Below, in pieces: positions 8,499 through 17,649 of a stretch of 64,000 nt of DNA. A program made the translations under genes and the position numbers. The stretch's first letter is position 1. Each line of letters opens with the position of its first letter. This DNA is from Novipirellula herctigrandis (lineage in GTDB: Bacteria; Planctomycetota; Planctomycetia; Pirellulales; Pirellulaceae), in NCBI GenBank assembly GCA_007859835.1, contig SJPJ01000001.1:799440-863439 (forward strand), written 5' to 3'. The notes under the pieces are model-generated. The model was not told the origin of the DNA. It searched no databases and saw nothing but the letters and a program-made list of their open reading frames with translations.

Positions 8499-10880
8499 AT
8501 GGACTCTCCCACTACTGAATCGGCGAGCAAAGCTCCGGTCATCGAGATCAATCTGCTAGGCATGTTGCGGCGGCGATGGCCGTTGATCGTCTTCGGCATC
8601 CTCGTCGGCGTCTCCCTAGCAGCGTTCTACTATGCCGCGACGACAAGAATGTACGAATCCAAAATCGAAATCCTGGTAGGTCAACGTAGCAGTGAAGTGA
8701 CCAGCAGCGGAACGCTTAGCGGTGCGGCCGCAAGTGGGGACTCCATCCAAGACGATCAATTAGCAACGCACATGCGTCTGTTCGTCAGTCGGCGACTGCT
8801 TTCCGATGCCATTAAGGACGGCAAACTTGCAGAACTGGAGTCATTCAAGAACGCGGCAAAGGAAGGTCGCGGCGGAATCGATCACATCTTGCAACACATT
8901 GAGGTAATCCGCGGTGGCGAAGGCTCTTCGCGTGATGCGATGGTGCTCCGTGCGGCGTACCGAGACAGCAGCCCCGAGGATGCGGCATTGGTACTCAGTA
9001 CGATCTACGACAGCTATCGCGACTACGTCGAATCGCATGGCCATGACAGCACCGAGCAAGCGGTCGAACTGATCCAGCAAGCACGACAAACTCACGAGGA
9101 AGAATTGGCAGCCGCAGATATAGCCTACCGGGAATTTGTCAAATCCGTTCCCGTCCTGATCGAAGGCGATAGCGTCCAAGACATTCACAAAGAGCGTCTT
9201 GCCAATTTAGAAAAGGAACTACATCTCGTCACCAACTCGCTGGCCGAGTCCCGTTCACGACTCGAAGTCATCGCGACATACTTAGCCGACCGCAATGGCC
9301 AAGAAATCAACAACATCGATCACTTGGCTCTACTAAGCCACAACGAGGTCGAGCGACTGAAGTTGTTCTTGGACATGACCCGCGGTGAAACTCAATCAGA
9401 AGCATTTCAAGCAGAACAACCGATTCGGCAAGAAGTTGCGAAGGCCCAATATAACCGTTTGCTCGATTTGATCCAGAAAGAACAATCACTTGCGGACGCG
9501 TTCGGCCCGGGACATCCATTGGTCGAGGCGGCTCGCCAAGAGGCCGAGATCACGCGGCAATTTATTGCAAAAAATGCTCCAACCAATGCCAAAGTCGCAA
9601 CCAAGAAACTCGACCCTGCCGAGATGCTCAAAACTTACACTTCGCTATTGCAGAACGACATCTCGGAATTGGAAAAACGCAAAGAGATCTTGCTGGCCGA
9701 TTCAGAGGTCGAGATGCGAATGGCAAAGCAGGTCGAAGGCGATTTTATGAAGGGCGCGTCGCTTCGTGCACGACACTCACGAGCCCAAATGCGATACGAC
9801 GAAGTGATTCGCAGGCTTCAAGAATTGAATCTATCGCGATCCTACGCTGGGTTTTCGACCGACTTGTTGGCCAGCCCCGAAGTCTCTCGGGGTGCAGCGT
9901 GGCCAAAATTGCCGATCATCTGTGCGTTGGGATTGTTCCTAGGGGCGATGCTCGGTTTAGCATTGGCCATCACAACGGAGTTGCTCGATTCAACCTTCAG
10001 TGACGTTCATGATTTAGAACGTACCCTTGGTGCTCCGGCAATCGCACATGTTCCACGTTTCAATACACGTGATCTAAAGAGCAAGACGCGCAGCGGTTCG
10101 TTGATTCAACCATCATTGGTAACATTCCACGCGCCGCGGAGTGCGGAATCGGAAGTTTACCGTGTGGCTAGAACAAGCTTGATGGTTGCGAATCGGAAAA
10201 CGAATGTTCGGACGATGATGATGACCAGCCCCCAGCCGGGCGATGGGAAATCGACGACCATTTCGAACCTTGCCGTTTCGTTCGCCCGCGCGGGCAAGAA
10301 GGTATTGTTGATCGATGCCGATATGCGTCGCCCCGTGATCGCAGGATTGTTTGGTGTTCAACGCGAACCCGGTTTGTCCGATGTCTTGTCGGGTACGATT
10401 TCGGCTCGCGAATCGATTCAAAACACCGAGGTGTCCAATTTGGATCTCATTCCCAATGGCCGCCCCACCGCCGACCCTTCAGAGCTACTTGAATCGGATC
10501 GGTTCGGCGCGATGGTCGCCGAACTGACTCAGCGTTACGACTTGGTTTTGATCGACGCACCACCTTTGTTGGCCGTTGCTGACCCAGCGATCATCGCACC
10601 ATTGGTCGACGCGGTTGTCTTGACCGTCCGAGTCAACAAACATGCACGCGGGCCTGTCGAGCAAGCGTCGAAGATCCTGCAAGACCAGGGGCTCGCCCCC
10701 GCTGCGATTGTCGTCAACGGCGTCGACCAAAGTTCCAAGAGCTATGGCTACGGCAGCTACTCGGCCGGTAAGTACGCCTATGTGGGCGACTACCATAGCC
10801 AATATGAAGCAACGGACATTGAATCGACGATTCCGCAACGTTCGCCAAGGATTCTAGCGGCCGAACGTTCGGTTGGCTAA
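8499..10880 (+). CDS. Wzz/BY-kinase: polysaccharide chain-length regulator fused to tyrosine autokinase
   Basis: The 793-residue product has the standard fused layout. There is a short cytoplasmic N-terminus, a first membrane helix (RWPLIVFGILVGVSLAAFYY, about 27-46), a long coiled periplasmic Wzz-type region, a second helix (LPIICALGLFLGAMLGLALA, about 470-489) and a cytoplasmic kinase domain. Walker A is SPQPGDGKSTT (about 575), Walker A' is VLLIDADMRRP and Walker B is LVLIDAPPLLAVAD. The C-terminus carries a tyrosine cluster (SYGYGSYSAGKYAYVGDY, about 745-763), the autophosphorylation tail of this family. Such proteins set chain length and drive export with a Wzx/Wzy system through cycles of tyrosine phosphorylation. 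No cognate low-molecular-weight tyrosine phosphatase gene lies in the window. Confidence 0.95.
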   Translation: MDSPTTESASKAPVIEINLLGMLRRRWPLIVFGILVGVSLAAFYYAATTRMYESKIEILVGQRSSEVTSSGTLSGAAASGDSIQDDQLATHMRLFVSRRLLSDAIKDGKLAELESFKNAAKEGRGGIDHILQHIEVIRGGEGSSRDAMVLRAAYRDSSPEDAALVLSTIYDSYRDYVESHGHDSTEQAVELIQQARQTHEEELAAADIAYREFVKSVPVLIEGDSVQDIHKERLANLEKELHLVTNSLAESRSRLEVIATYLADRNGQEINNIDHLALLSHNEVERLKLFLDMTRGETQSEAFQAEQPIRQEVAKAQYNRLLDLIQKEQSLADAFGPGHPLVEAARQEAEITRQFIAKNAPTNAKVATKKLDPAEMLKTYTSLLQNDISELEKRKEILLADSEVEMRMAKQVEGDFMKGASLRARHSRAQMRYDEVIRRLQELNLSRSYAGFSTDLLASPEVSRGAAWPKLPIICALGLFLGAMLGLALAITTELLDSTFSDVHDLERTLGAPAIAHVPRFNTRDLKSKTRSGSLIQPSLVTFHAPRSAESEVYRVARTSLMVANRKTNVRTMMMTSPQPGDGKSTTISNLAVSFARAGKKVLLIDADMRRPVIAGLFGVQREPGLSDVLSGTISARESIQNTEVSNLDLIPNGRPTADPSELLESDRFGAMVAELTQRYDLVLIDAPPLLAVADPAIIAPLVDAVVLTVRVNKHARGPVEQASKILQDQGLAPAAIVVNGVDQSSKSYGYGSYSAGKYAYVGDYHSQYEATDIESTIPQRSPRILAAERSVG

Positions 10881-10939
10881 TGCAGCGGCGTAGGAGGACA
10901 GGATCTCATTGGAAAACGCAGGGAAGGACAACGCGGTCG

Positions 10940-12085
10940 ATGAAAGTCGCTTTAGCACACCATTGGTTAACGAACTATCGCGGAGGCGAACGCGTTCTCC
11001 AGCAGATCGGCGAGTTGCATCCTCAGTGTGATGTCTACACGCTCGTCCATGATCCTGCGGCCGCGATCCCCGGGATTGAAGGTCGACGCATTCACACGAC
11101 TTTTCTTCAATCAATCCCTAGAGCGCACAAACTGTATCGCCATCTCCTTCCACTCCACCCTTGGGCGATTAGCAAATTGAAGGTCGCCGATAACATCGAC
11201 GTCTTGCTAAGCACCGACGCGGCGATGATCAAAGGCGTTGCAGCACCAAATGTATCGAAACACATTTGCTATTGTCACTCGCCCCCGCGATACCTTTGGG
11301 AGATGTCCGGCGAATACAAAAAGACATCTTTCGCCGCCCGAATGGCACTCGATCGATTCGCGCCTCGGCTACGCGATTGGGACTACCAAGCCGCCCAGTC
11401 GGTCACCGATTTTATCGCAAACTCCAAATTCGTTGCGGATCGCATCGAGCGATACTACGACCGATCATCAACAGTGATATATCCGCCAGTCGCGGTTCAT
11501 GAATTCCGTCACGATTGTCCGCGAGAATCGTACTTTCTTGTCGTTTCCGAATTGGTCTCGTACAAACGGATTGATATTGCCGTCGATGCGTTCAATCGAC
11601 TCGGTATTCCGCTCGTTATCATCGGTGATGGTCCCGAACGATCGCGGCTCGAAGCGATAGCCAAGCCAAACATCCAATTCATGGGGCGGCAACCGTTCTC
11701 GGAGTTGAAAGCCAAATTGCAGGTTGCGCGAGGTTTCGTCTTTCCGGGGATTGAAGATTTTGGGATCACGCCTGTTGAAGCTCAGGCGGCCGGATGTCCG
11801 GTGATCGCCTATCGCGCGGGCGGCGTGCTGGAAACGGTGTTGGATCACAAAACCGGTGTCTTTTTTGATGATCAAAACGGTGAATCGCTTGCAGCGGCCG
11901 TACAAGCATTTGACGGTGACGCCATTAGCGCCGACGATTGTGCGGCGAACGCTAGCCAATTTTCGGAAGCACGATTCCGAAGTGAATACCAAGCGTTTGT
12001 GAATCAAGCCGTTGGGGTCCAATCGCCGCAAAACGGGAAAATGGAAGAACTGGTTTTGTCGCAAAATGACAGGACCGAACGATGA
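10940..12085 (+). CDS. glycosyltransferase family 4 (WbaZ-like)
   Basis: The product from the ATG at 10940 is 381 residues and begins MKVALAHHWLTNYRGGERVL, the glycine-rich first loop of a GT-B glycosyltransferase. CYCHSPPRYLWE, VSELVSYKRIDIAVDAFNRL and the donor-site segment EDFGITPVEAQAAGCPVIAY, containing the E-x7-E motif, place it in the GT4 group and resemble WbaZ-type mannosyltransferases. It would add a sugar from a nucleotide donor to the lipid-linked intermediate on the cytoplasmic face. The frame extends 20 residues further upstream, but that stretch is basic and not family-like, and AGGGAAGGA precedes the chosen ATG. Its stop overlaps the next start by four bases (ATGA), indicating translational coupling. 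The donor sugar is not known. Confidence 0.92.
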   Translation: MKVALAHHWLTNYRGGERVLQQIGELHPQCDVYTLVHDPAAAIPGIEGRRIHTTFLQSIPRAHKLYRHLLPLHPWAISKLKVADNIDVLLSTDAAMIKGVAAPNVSKHICYCHSPPRYLWEMSGEYKKTSFAARMALDRFAPRLRDWDYQAAQSVTDFIANSKFVADRIERYYDRSSTVIYPPVAVHEFRHDCPRESYFLVVSELVSYKRIDIAVDAFNRLGIPLVIIGDGPERSRLEAIAKPNIQFMGRQPFSELKAKLQVARGFVFPGIEDFGITPVEAQAAGCPVIAYRAGGVLETVLDHKTGVFFDDQNGESLAAAVQAFDGDAISADDCAANASQFSEARFRSEYQAFVNQAVGVQSPQNGKMEELVLSQNDRTER

Positions 12086-13080
12086 CCGGGATGTATTACG
12101 ACGCAAGGTGGTGTGCCCCACACGGTATCGGCCGATTTGCAACCGAAGTCCGCAATCGTCTCAGCGGATGGGATGATTTGCCATTGGACGGATCGCCGAC
12201 CAGCCCGAGCGATTCGTGGCGATTAGCAAAATGCTTGAAGCAAAACAAAGCATCGATCTATTTTTCGCCTGGCTACAACGTCCCCCTCTACGCGTCATGT
12301 CCCGTGGTTGCGACCGTTCACGATTTGATTCATTTGCACTGTGCCGATGAAACGTCGATCGCCAAGCGAGCCTACTATCGCTATGTGCAACGACCGATGA
12401 TCCGGCGATCCCCAGTGACGTTGACGGTATCGGAGTTTAGTCGCCAAGAGATCATCGATTGGTATGACATCGCTGAATCACAAGTGGTCGTGGTGGGCAA
12501 TGGCGTTTCGGAGGAATTCAAGCCGGACGAAATAGCGTTGCCATCGAAAAGGCCGTATTTCTATTTCGTTGGAAACACCAAACCGCACAAAAATGTCGAG
12601 TCGTTAGTGAAAGCGTTCGCGATCGTCGCGGAGAAGTATGGCGACGTGGAATTGAAATTGGTCGCAAAGCCAAGCGATGCGATCCGTCGACTCGTTGCAT
12701 TGACTCCGGTGAAAGATCGAATCGAATGGATTCGCGGAGCCAGTGACGTGAAGCTCGCTGAGCAATATCGGGGAGCGGTCGCGACGGTGTTGCCAAGCTT
12801 TTTCGAAGGATTCGGGTTACCACTTGTCGAAGCGATGGCGTGCGGTTGCCCTGTAATTGCATCGGATCGAACATCGATTCCCGAAGTGGTCGGCGACGCA
12901 GGCATCCTGTTCGATCCCAACAACATCGACCACATTGCCGATTGCATGATTCGCGTGCTAGACGATTCCGAACTTCGCGCCGCAATGAAACAAAAAGGTC
13001 TCCAACAGGCTGCGAAATTCCGTTGGTCCCAGGTGGGCGAACGCGTCAGACGAGCCCTTCAAAGCGTCGCTGCGTCATAG
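12082..13080 (+). CDS. glycosyltransferase family 4 (mannosyltransferase-like)
   Basis: The 332-residue product starts inside the stop of the previous gene. It is a GT-B enzyme: PHGIGRFATEVRNRL near the start, VATVHDLIHLHCAD, TVSEFSRQEIIDWY, FYFVGNTKPHKNVESLVKAF at the start of the C-terminal domain, and FFEGFGLPLVEAMACGCPVI with the E-x7-E motif. These are typical of GT4 enzymes that add mannose or related sugars to polysaccharide repeat units. It is shorter than many GT4 proteins but both domains are complete. The tight coupling to the upstream GT4 gene suggests that the two add successive sugars of the same repeat unit. Confidence 0.92.
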   Translation: MTGMYYDARWCAPHGIGRFATEVRNRLSGWDDLPLDGSPTSPSDSWRLAKCLKQNKASIYFSPGYNVPLYASCPVVATVHDLIHLHCADETSIAKRAYYRYVQRPMIRRSPVTLTVSEFSRQEIIDWYDIAESQVVVVGNGVSEEFKPDEIALPSKRPYFYFVGNTKPHKNVESLVKAFAIVAEKYGDVELKLVAKPSDAIRRLVALTPVKDRIEWIRGASDVKLAEQYRGAVATVLPSFFEGFGLPLVEAMACGCPVIASDRTSIPEVVGDAGILFDPNNIDHIADCMIRVLDDSELRAAMKQKGLQQAAKFRWSQVGERVRRALQSVAAS

Positions 13081-13137
13081 AAACTGTCGTTATCCATTGC
13101 AACTTTTCCCACGATCCGTCCATTTTACGAATCTCCG

Positions 13138-14340
13138 ATGCGGTCTTTAGAAACTAAACGCCATATTTCGTTCCTTCGCATGCTAACGCTCCCTCATGTC
13201 GGAGTGTTGGTTGGGGTAGTACTTAGCTTCGGCGTGTGGATGTTGCCCGCCGTCAGCACGGCGGGTAAAGGTTTTGTTGCGGCCCCCACATCGTTTTACG
13301 AAACCAGTTTGACGCTGTTGGCCTATGGTGCGATCGTCGCGTCTTGCGCCGTCGGGTATTTCTTGGGCATTCCACTTGGGCGACGACTGCCTGTTTCCCG
13401 CGTGCAGGAACGTGCTGGCCTTGAGATGACGGGTGTTTGGACGGCGTGGATCGCACTTGCAACCTTAGGGGTTGGTCTCGCGATGCTGAAAATCGTCGGT
13501 GCTTTGGGGGTCGGAGGTTGCATTCAGGCAATCACATCGTTCAACGCGAACGGGCTAAAGAAGGTTCTGTATGAGGACTATAGTTTGGGCCTCTTATCGC
13601 TTCGCTATGTTGCAATCTTGGTCGGCGGGATCGCGATTTTTCGTTATTTAGCGTTTCGCGAAGTTTCCATGCGAACGATTGTTTCGCTTTGCTTAACTCT
13701 TGCGATTGCAATGATCTCGAGTCGGCTGTCACTAATTTGGGCTGTCGTGATCGGTGGGTGTACGTACCTCCTTGCCCCTTCGAGCATCGAGAAGCGCAAG
13801 ATTAGCCTGGCAGAAGTAGCTGTCTGGGGAGGCATTTTCATGTTTGTTATTGGCGCGTTAACGATTTCACGGACGTATGGCTACTATCAAAAGCGTGGCG
13901 CCGAGACGTTTGTTGCAGCAGCGTCGGGCGAGTTCAATCGATACCTTGCGGCCCCGTTCCAAGGAAGTATCGAAGCCGTCAACAGTCCAAGCACCAGTGG
14001 TCGGATGCCTGACACCGCGGGCATCGACAACGGCTTGACGACAAACTCGGCACTCATGGAAGTTGCCGTGTGGGCAGGGAAATGGAACGTGGTCGCTTTG
14101 TCCGTCATTCTCTTTTTGAGTGGTGTGGCTTGCGGGATGCTGCATTATTTCCGAGGGACCTATGTGATCGTGATGTATGGTGTGTTTCAGTGTTGCAATC
14201 TCGAGGTTTGGCGAATCGTGATGTTTGACAAAGGGATCACCCTTACGCTACTTTTCGTCGCATTGGCGGTCCCTTTCACATTGACCTTCCTCAGGTTGCC
14301 TGCCATCCAGATCCCGACGCTCAAGTTGCGACTACGTTAG
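13138..14340 (+). CDS. polytopic membrane protein, candidate Wzy-like polymerase
   Basis: The 400-residue product is strongly hydrophobic, with roughly ten membrane segments. They begin at LPHVGVLVGVVLSFGVWMLP and are separated by short loops, with a larger polar loop around SGEFNRYLAAPFQGSIEAVN and DTAGIDNGLTTNSALMEVAV. Wzy-type oligosaccharide repeat-unit polymerases have this size and topology but little conserved sequence. The position between glycosyltransferase genes supports that role. It is not a transporter family that is recognised. The locus already contains a ligase-like protein, so the pair could split ligation and polymerisation. The start ATG lies 57 bases after the preceding gene and the next gene follows after 17 bases, consistent with one transcript. 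Confidence 0.6.
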   Translation: MRSLETKRHISFLRMLTLPHVGVLVGVVLSFGVWMLPAVSTAGKGFVAAPTSFYETSLTLLAYGAIVASCAVGYFLGIPLGRRLPVSRVQERAGLEMTGVWTAWIALATLGVGLAMLKIVGALGVGGCIQAITSFNANGLKKVLYEDYSLGLLSLRYVAILVGGIAIFRYLAFREVSMRTIVSLCLTLAIAMISSRLSLIWAVVIGGCTYLLAPSSIEKRKISLAEVAVWGGIFMFVIGALTISRTYGYYQKRGAETFVAAASGEFNRYLAAPFQGSIEAVNSPSTSGRMPDTAGIDNGLTTNSALMEVAVWAGKWNVVALSVILFLSGVACGMLHYFRGTYVIVMYGVFQCCNLEVWRIVMFDKGITLTLLFVALAVPFTLTFLRLPAIQIPTLKLRLR

Positions 14341-14357
14341 AATCGAAAAGAAATTTT

Positions 14358-15449
14358 ATGCCTGAACATAAACGGGTCGTTTTCATTACGGGACATTACC
14401 TCGGTTCGGATCGGAAAGCGGGTTTCCACTGGATGGCCGATGCTTGCCATCGTCGCGGCGACGAAGTGCTGTTTTTAACAACGTCCCTTTCGCAATTGTC
14501 GCGTTTAAAAAACCATTATCTGTTCCGCTATCCTGTCTTATCCGAGCGGAACCGTATGATCGAGAAAGAGAAAGGGCTTTGGAGCTATGTCTGGTTTCCG
14601 CCCTTCCATCCAGTGAACTTTCGCTCGTCGTTTGTCAACCGGATACTCGCTCCGATTCTGCGTCAATACCCGCGGTTTTCGCTCGGTGAGTGCGAAAGGT
14701 ATGTCCAAGGTGCGGATGTTATCGTCTTTGAAAGCGTGCCGGCGATCACCCTTTTTGAAAAGATCAAAAAGCTCAATCCCAACGCAAAGTTCGTTTACCG
14801 AGTGTCCGATGATCTGGCATTCATGAAGAACCACCCGATCGTGGTCGATGCGGAAACGAATGTCGCACCTCAGTTCGACTTGGTCAGCGTGCCCTATCAA
14901 TCGTTTCTCAAGAAATTCCCTGGTTCAAACGCGGTTCATCATCTTCACGGTATACGGAAGGAACTGTTTGACAGGTGTACCGAGTCACCATACAAGGACG
15001 GCGGCACAAACGCCGTGTTTGTCGGACTCAACTTTTTTGACTATGAGTTTCTTTCCATTGCGGCATCCCTGCGGCCTAACTGGAACTTTCATATCATTGG
15101 GATTCCCAAAAAGCTTGAATCAAAGAACATTCGCTGGCATGGAGAATTGCCGTTTGACCAAACCATTCCCTATATTAAATTCGCCGACGTTGGCCTCTTG
15201 AATCTTGTGGACATTCCCGGATCCGAATACTTCACCGACACGCTGAAAACGATCCAGTATAGCTATTGCCGGCTTCCCATTCTTGCGCCCAAGATGTTGC
15301 GATCCGATCGAAACAACTTGTTCTTATATGAACCGAATCAGCCAGACAGCATCGAGCAAGCACTGCAAAAAGCAGAAGCAGCGGATCGATCCACTTTTTG
15401 CGATGAGAAGATCCTGTCGTGGGACGAACTGGTGCAAAAAATCGTGTAA
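14358..15449 (+). CDS. glycosyltransferase, GumK-like (GT-B)
   Basis: The 363-residue product opens with VVFITGHYLGSDRKAGFHWM, the first strand and glycine-containing loop of a GT-B fold, and contains VIVFESVPAITLFEKIKKLN, YRVSDDLAFMKNHP, FVGLNFFDYEFLSIAA and WHGELPFDQTIPYIKFADVG. The paired aspartates in the SDDL segment and the overall layout resemble the GumK glucuronosyltransferase group (GT70), which adds glucuronate to lipid-linked xanthan precursor. That assignment is by resemblance only; another GT-B family is possible. It is the last gene of the plus-strand block and converges on the FkbM gene 35 bases away, with no obvious terminator between them. Confidence 0.7.
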   Translation: MPEHKRVVFITGHYLGSDRKAGFHWMADACHRRGDEVLFLTTSLSQLSRLKNHYLFRYPVLSERNRMIEKEKGLWSYVWFPPFHPVNFRSSFVNRILAPILRQYPRFSLGECERYVQGADVIVFESVPAITLFEKIKKLNPNAKFVYRVSDDLAFMKNHPIVVDAETNVAPQFDLVSVPYQSFLKKFPGSNAVHHLHGIRKELFDRCTESPYKDGGTNAVFVGLNFFDYEFLSIAASLRPNWNFHIIGIPKKLESKNIRWHGELPFDQTIPYIKFADVGLLNLVDIPGSEYFTDTLKTIQYSYCRLPILAPKMLRSDRNNLFLYEPNQPDSIEQALQKAEAADRSTFCDEKILSWDELVQKIV

Positions 15450-15484
15450 GCGTGGCAAGCGGATTGGCGGGGAGTGCGACGGAA

Positions 15485-16315
15485 CTAGCCCGTACGCTGA
15501 AATAGCAACCCATCGTCACTTTGATCAGAGTCGTACAACTGACGCAAGCAGTTGTGAAACTGATCCTTCCCAACCGTTTTGTTTAGCGACGGAACAGTTA
15601 ACGAATCAAACATCGCCAATGGTTCAAGGAACTGTTCGATGCTTACGTTACTGACATTTCGTAAATGATGAGGCACAAACTCAACGACAAGCGTTTTGGC
15701 TTGATTCAAAATGTTTTCCATTCCGCGAAGCGCGAAATACTCGGAACCTTCGATGTCCATCACAATCAAATCAAACGCCTGGTCTGGAAACTTGTCGTCC
15801 AAAGGAAAGCCCGGAACCGTGATCTCGTCAGGTTTGTCACTGTAATACTGGTACTCTTTCTTTTGCGGAACAATCTTACTACCACCTGAATTTGATCGAT
15901 TTACCAAAAATTTCAGCTCCTGCTGGCGATCACTGGCGGCGATGTTGTAAGCGGTCAGGTTGGAAACTCGATTGATTGCAATGTTCGCCTGTAACAGCTC
16001 AAACGTGACTGGGTTCGCTTCGATCGCGGAAACTGCCCGGCAATGCCCCGCTAACGGTATCGCAAGCGTTCCGACATGCGTGCCGACGACCAAGACGTTT
16101 GATTCGGGCGTGATTGTCGGCAACAGCCGAGCCAATTCGTCCTCGCCGTACATTCCCTTCAAACGCAACTGGCGTCCGACCCCATAATCCTCGGGATCGA
16201 CCAAGAACAGGTGACTTTCGGACTGCACCAATAGCGCCTTGACATGGGGGCCGAGCATATGGCGAGTGATATCGCTCATGCGGCTCTTACACCACAGCTT
16301 CAAATTGTGGAACAT
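15485..16315 (-). CDS. FkbM-family SAM-dependent methyltransferase
   Basis: The 276-residue product from the ATG at 16315 has a FkbM-type methyltransferase domain. It shows SNVLVVGTHVGTLAIPLAGH as motif I, AVSAIEANPVTFELLQANIA as the SAM-ribose acidic segment, YNIAASDRQQELKF, and FDLIVMDIEGSEYFALRGME, a hallmark of the family. FkbM enzymes O-methylate sugars and other hydroxyl groups, and they are common in glycan loci. A TTG ten codons upstream is an alternative start but adds only NPCCPRVAN. It is the distal gene of the minus-strand block and probably decorates the polysaccharide made by the flanking genes. Confidence 0.88.
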   Translation of the reverse strand: MFHNLKLWCKSRMSDITRHMLGPHVKALLVQSESHLFLVDPEDYGVGRQLRLKGMYGEDELARLLPTITPESNVLVVGTHVGTLAIPLAGHCRAVSAIEANPVTFELLQANIAINRVSNLTAYNIAASDRQQELKFLVNRSNSGGSKIVPQKKEYQYYSDKPDEITVPGFPLDDKFPDQAFDLIVMDIEGSEYFALRGMENILNQAKTLVVEFVPHHLRNVSNVSIEQFLEPLAMFDSLTVPSLNKTVGKDQFHNCLRQLYDSDQSDDGLLFQRTG

Positions 16316-16449
16316 ATTCGCTACTCGTGGACAACAAGGATTCAAAAACGTTGGTTCGCTTTATCGCGGTTTGCCAAGCCGACCACAACCCGTAAACCGT
16401 TGAACTCAAAATTGGCTTCGGTTCACTCACAAAAACACTCTACATCAAG

Positions 16450-17649
16450 CTATTTTGTGTCCAGGGCAAGCCGTCCTGGGCAACCACCGCGGACGATTTG
16501 GTCGTAGATCTGCGCGAGCGATTTCCCCTGCTTTTGCAGGCTGTATTCTGCTTCGATATGCTGTCGGCCTGCTAAACCGATCGATGGCCATTGTTCGTGT
16601 AGGCTCACGGCTCGGCGCAGTTTGTCCACAATCGAATCAACGTCCCGCTCTTCAGCGAGCCATCCGGTTTTCTCATCCAAAACAACGCTCGGGATATCAC
16701 AATGTTTGGAACTAATGATTGGCATTCCCGTGGAAGCCATTTCAATTAGACTCACCGGAGCCCCTCCTTCCGTATCGCCGTCGCTCGCGTGGACACTCGT
16801 TGACACAAACAGATGATGGTCGTAGGCAAGTTCGAGCATCCTTCGGTGGCTTTGCAAGCCTTCCCAACGAATGAGCGGATCGAGATGGTGTTCTTCAACC
16901 ACCTCCATGATCCTTTCTTTTTCGCGTCGCGATGCAGGATCGTCCGCTGCGTCGCCTACAATCGTTATTTCCATCGGAACGTCCGCAGCCAACCGAGCGA
17001 GGGCCGCGAGTGCGTAGGGGATCCCCTTTTTCTCACGAAAAGCTGCCGCAAAAAAAACTCGCAACTTTTCATTCGGATTCCATTGCCTTGCCACGAAGGG
17101 GAATTTATCGACATCGACGCCGAGGTGTTGAACGACAATCCGATCGGCCGGGCAACCGAGCTTTTCGACGTTTCGCGCCATGTGCTCGCCTTCGCAAAGA
17201 ACACACGCCACGCGGCTAAACATTCGTCGATAGTCGGCAACAATCGAAGGTTGCGATTGAGGTAAACGTGTCACGTCCATGCCATAGAATGTGACGACGT
17301 GTTTGACGTTGGGATAGGATTTGAGTAGCTCCGAATCTCTTGCGCCATTGTGACCAAAATGAGTATGAACGATGTCCGGTCCGAACCGATCGATGTGCGC
17401 GGGCAGGTATTCAAACTTCAATGGGAATCGATGGAGAAAATTCAATCGGTTGGCAATTCCATGTAGCGTTCGTCGAACGGGTGCATCATCCGCAAAGCAG
17501 CAGATCGAATCGACCGGGAATTGATCCAAGTTCATTGTCTTTAGACAAGAAACCGCGTTCTCGATCCGCGGAGGCAATGATTGCACGAGCGAGTGCATCC
17601 ATGTTTGCGTCTGCGGCAACCAAACCGGGTGTGAATGGAGTACTTTCAT
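16450..17649 (-). CDS. glycosyltransferase family 4 (WcaL/AmsK-like)
   Basis: The 399-residue product has the layout of colanic-acid/amylovoran-type GT4 enzymes. It shows HSHPVWLPQTQTWMHSLVQS at the N-terminus, PDIVHTHFGHNGARDSELL, VVTFYGMDVTRLPQ, VVQHLGVDVDKFPF and RVFFAAAFREKKGIPYALAA at the start of domain two, and EGGAPVSLIEMASTGMPIIS with the E-x7-E donor-site motif. It probably acts on the cytoplasmic face of the membrane. The start overlaps the stop of the flippase gene by four bases (ATGA on the minus strand), so the two are translationally coupled. The donor sugar cannot be read from sequence. Confidence 0.92.
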   Translation of the reverse strand: MKVLHSHPVWLPQTQTWMHSLVQSLPPRIENAVSCLKTMNLDQFPVDSICCFADDAPVRRTLHGIANRLNFLHRFPLKFEYLPAHIDRFGPDIVHTHFGHNGARDSELLKSYPNVKHVVTFYGMDVTRLPQSQPSIVADYRRMFSRVACVLCEGEHMARNVEKLGCPADRIVVQHLGVDVDKFPFVARQWNPNEKLRVFFAAAFREKKGIPYALAALARLAADVPMEITIVGDAADDPASRREKERIMEVVEEHHLDPLIRWEGLQSHRRMLELAYDHHLFVSTSVHASDGDTEGGAPVSLIEMASTGMPIISSKHCDIPSVVLDEKTGWLAEERDVDSIVDKLRRAVSLHEQWPSIGLAGRQHIEAEYSLQKQGKSLAQIYDQIVRGGCPGRLALDTK

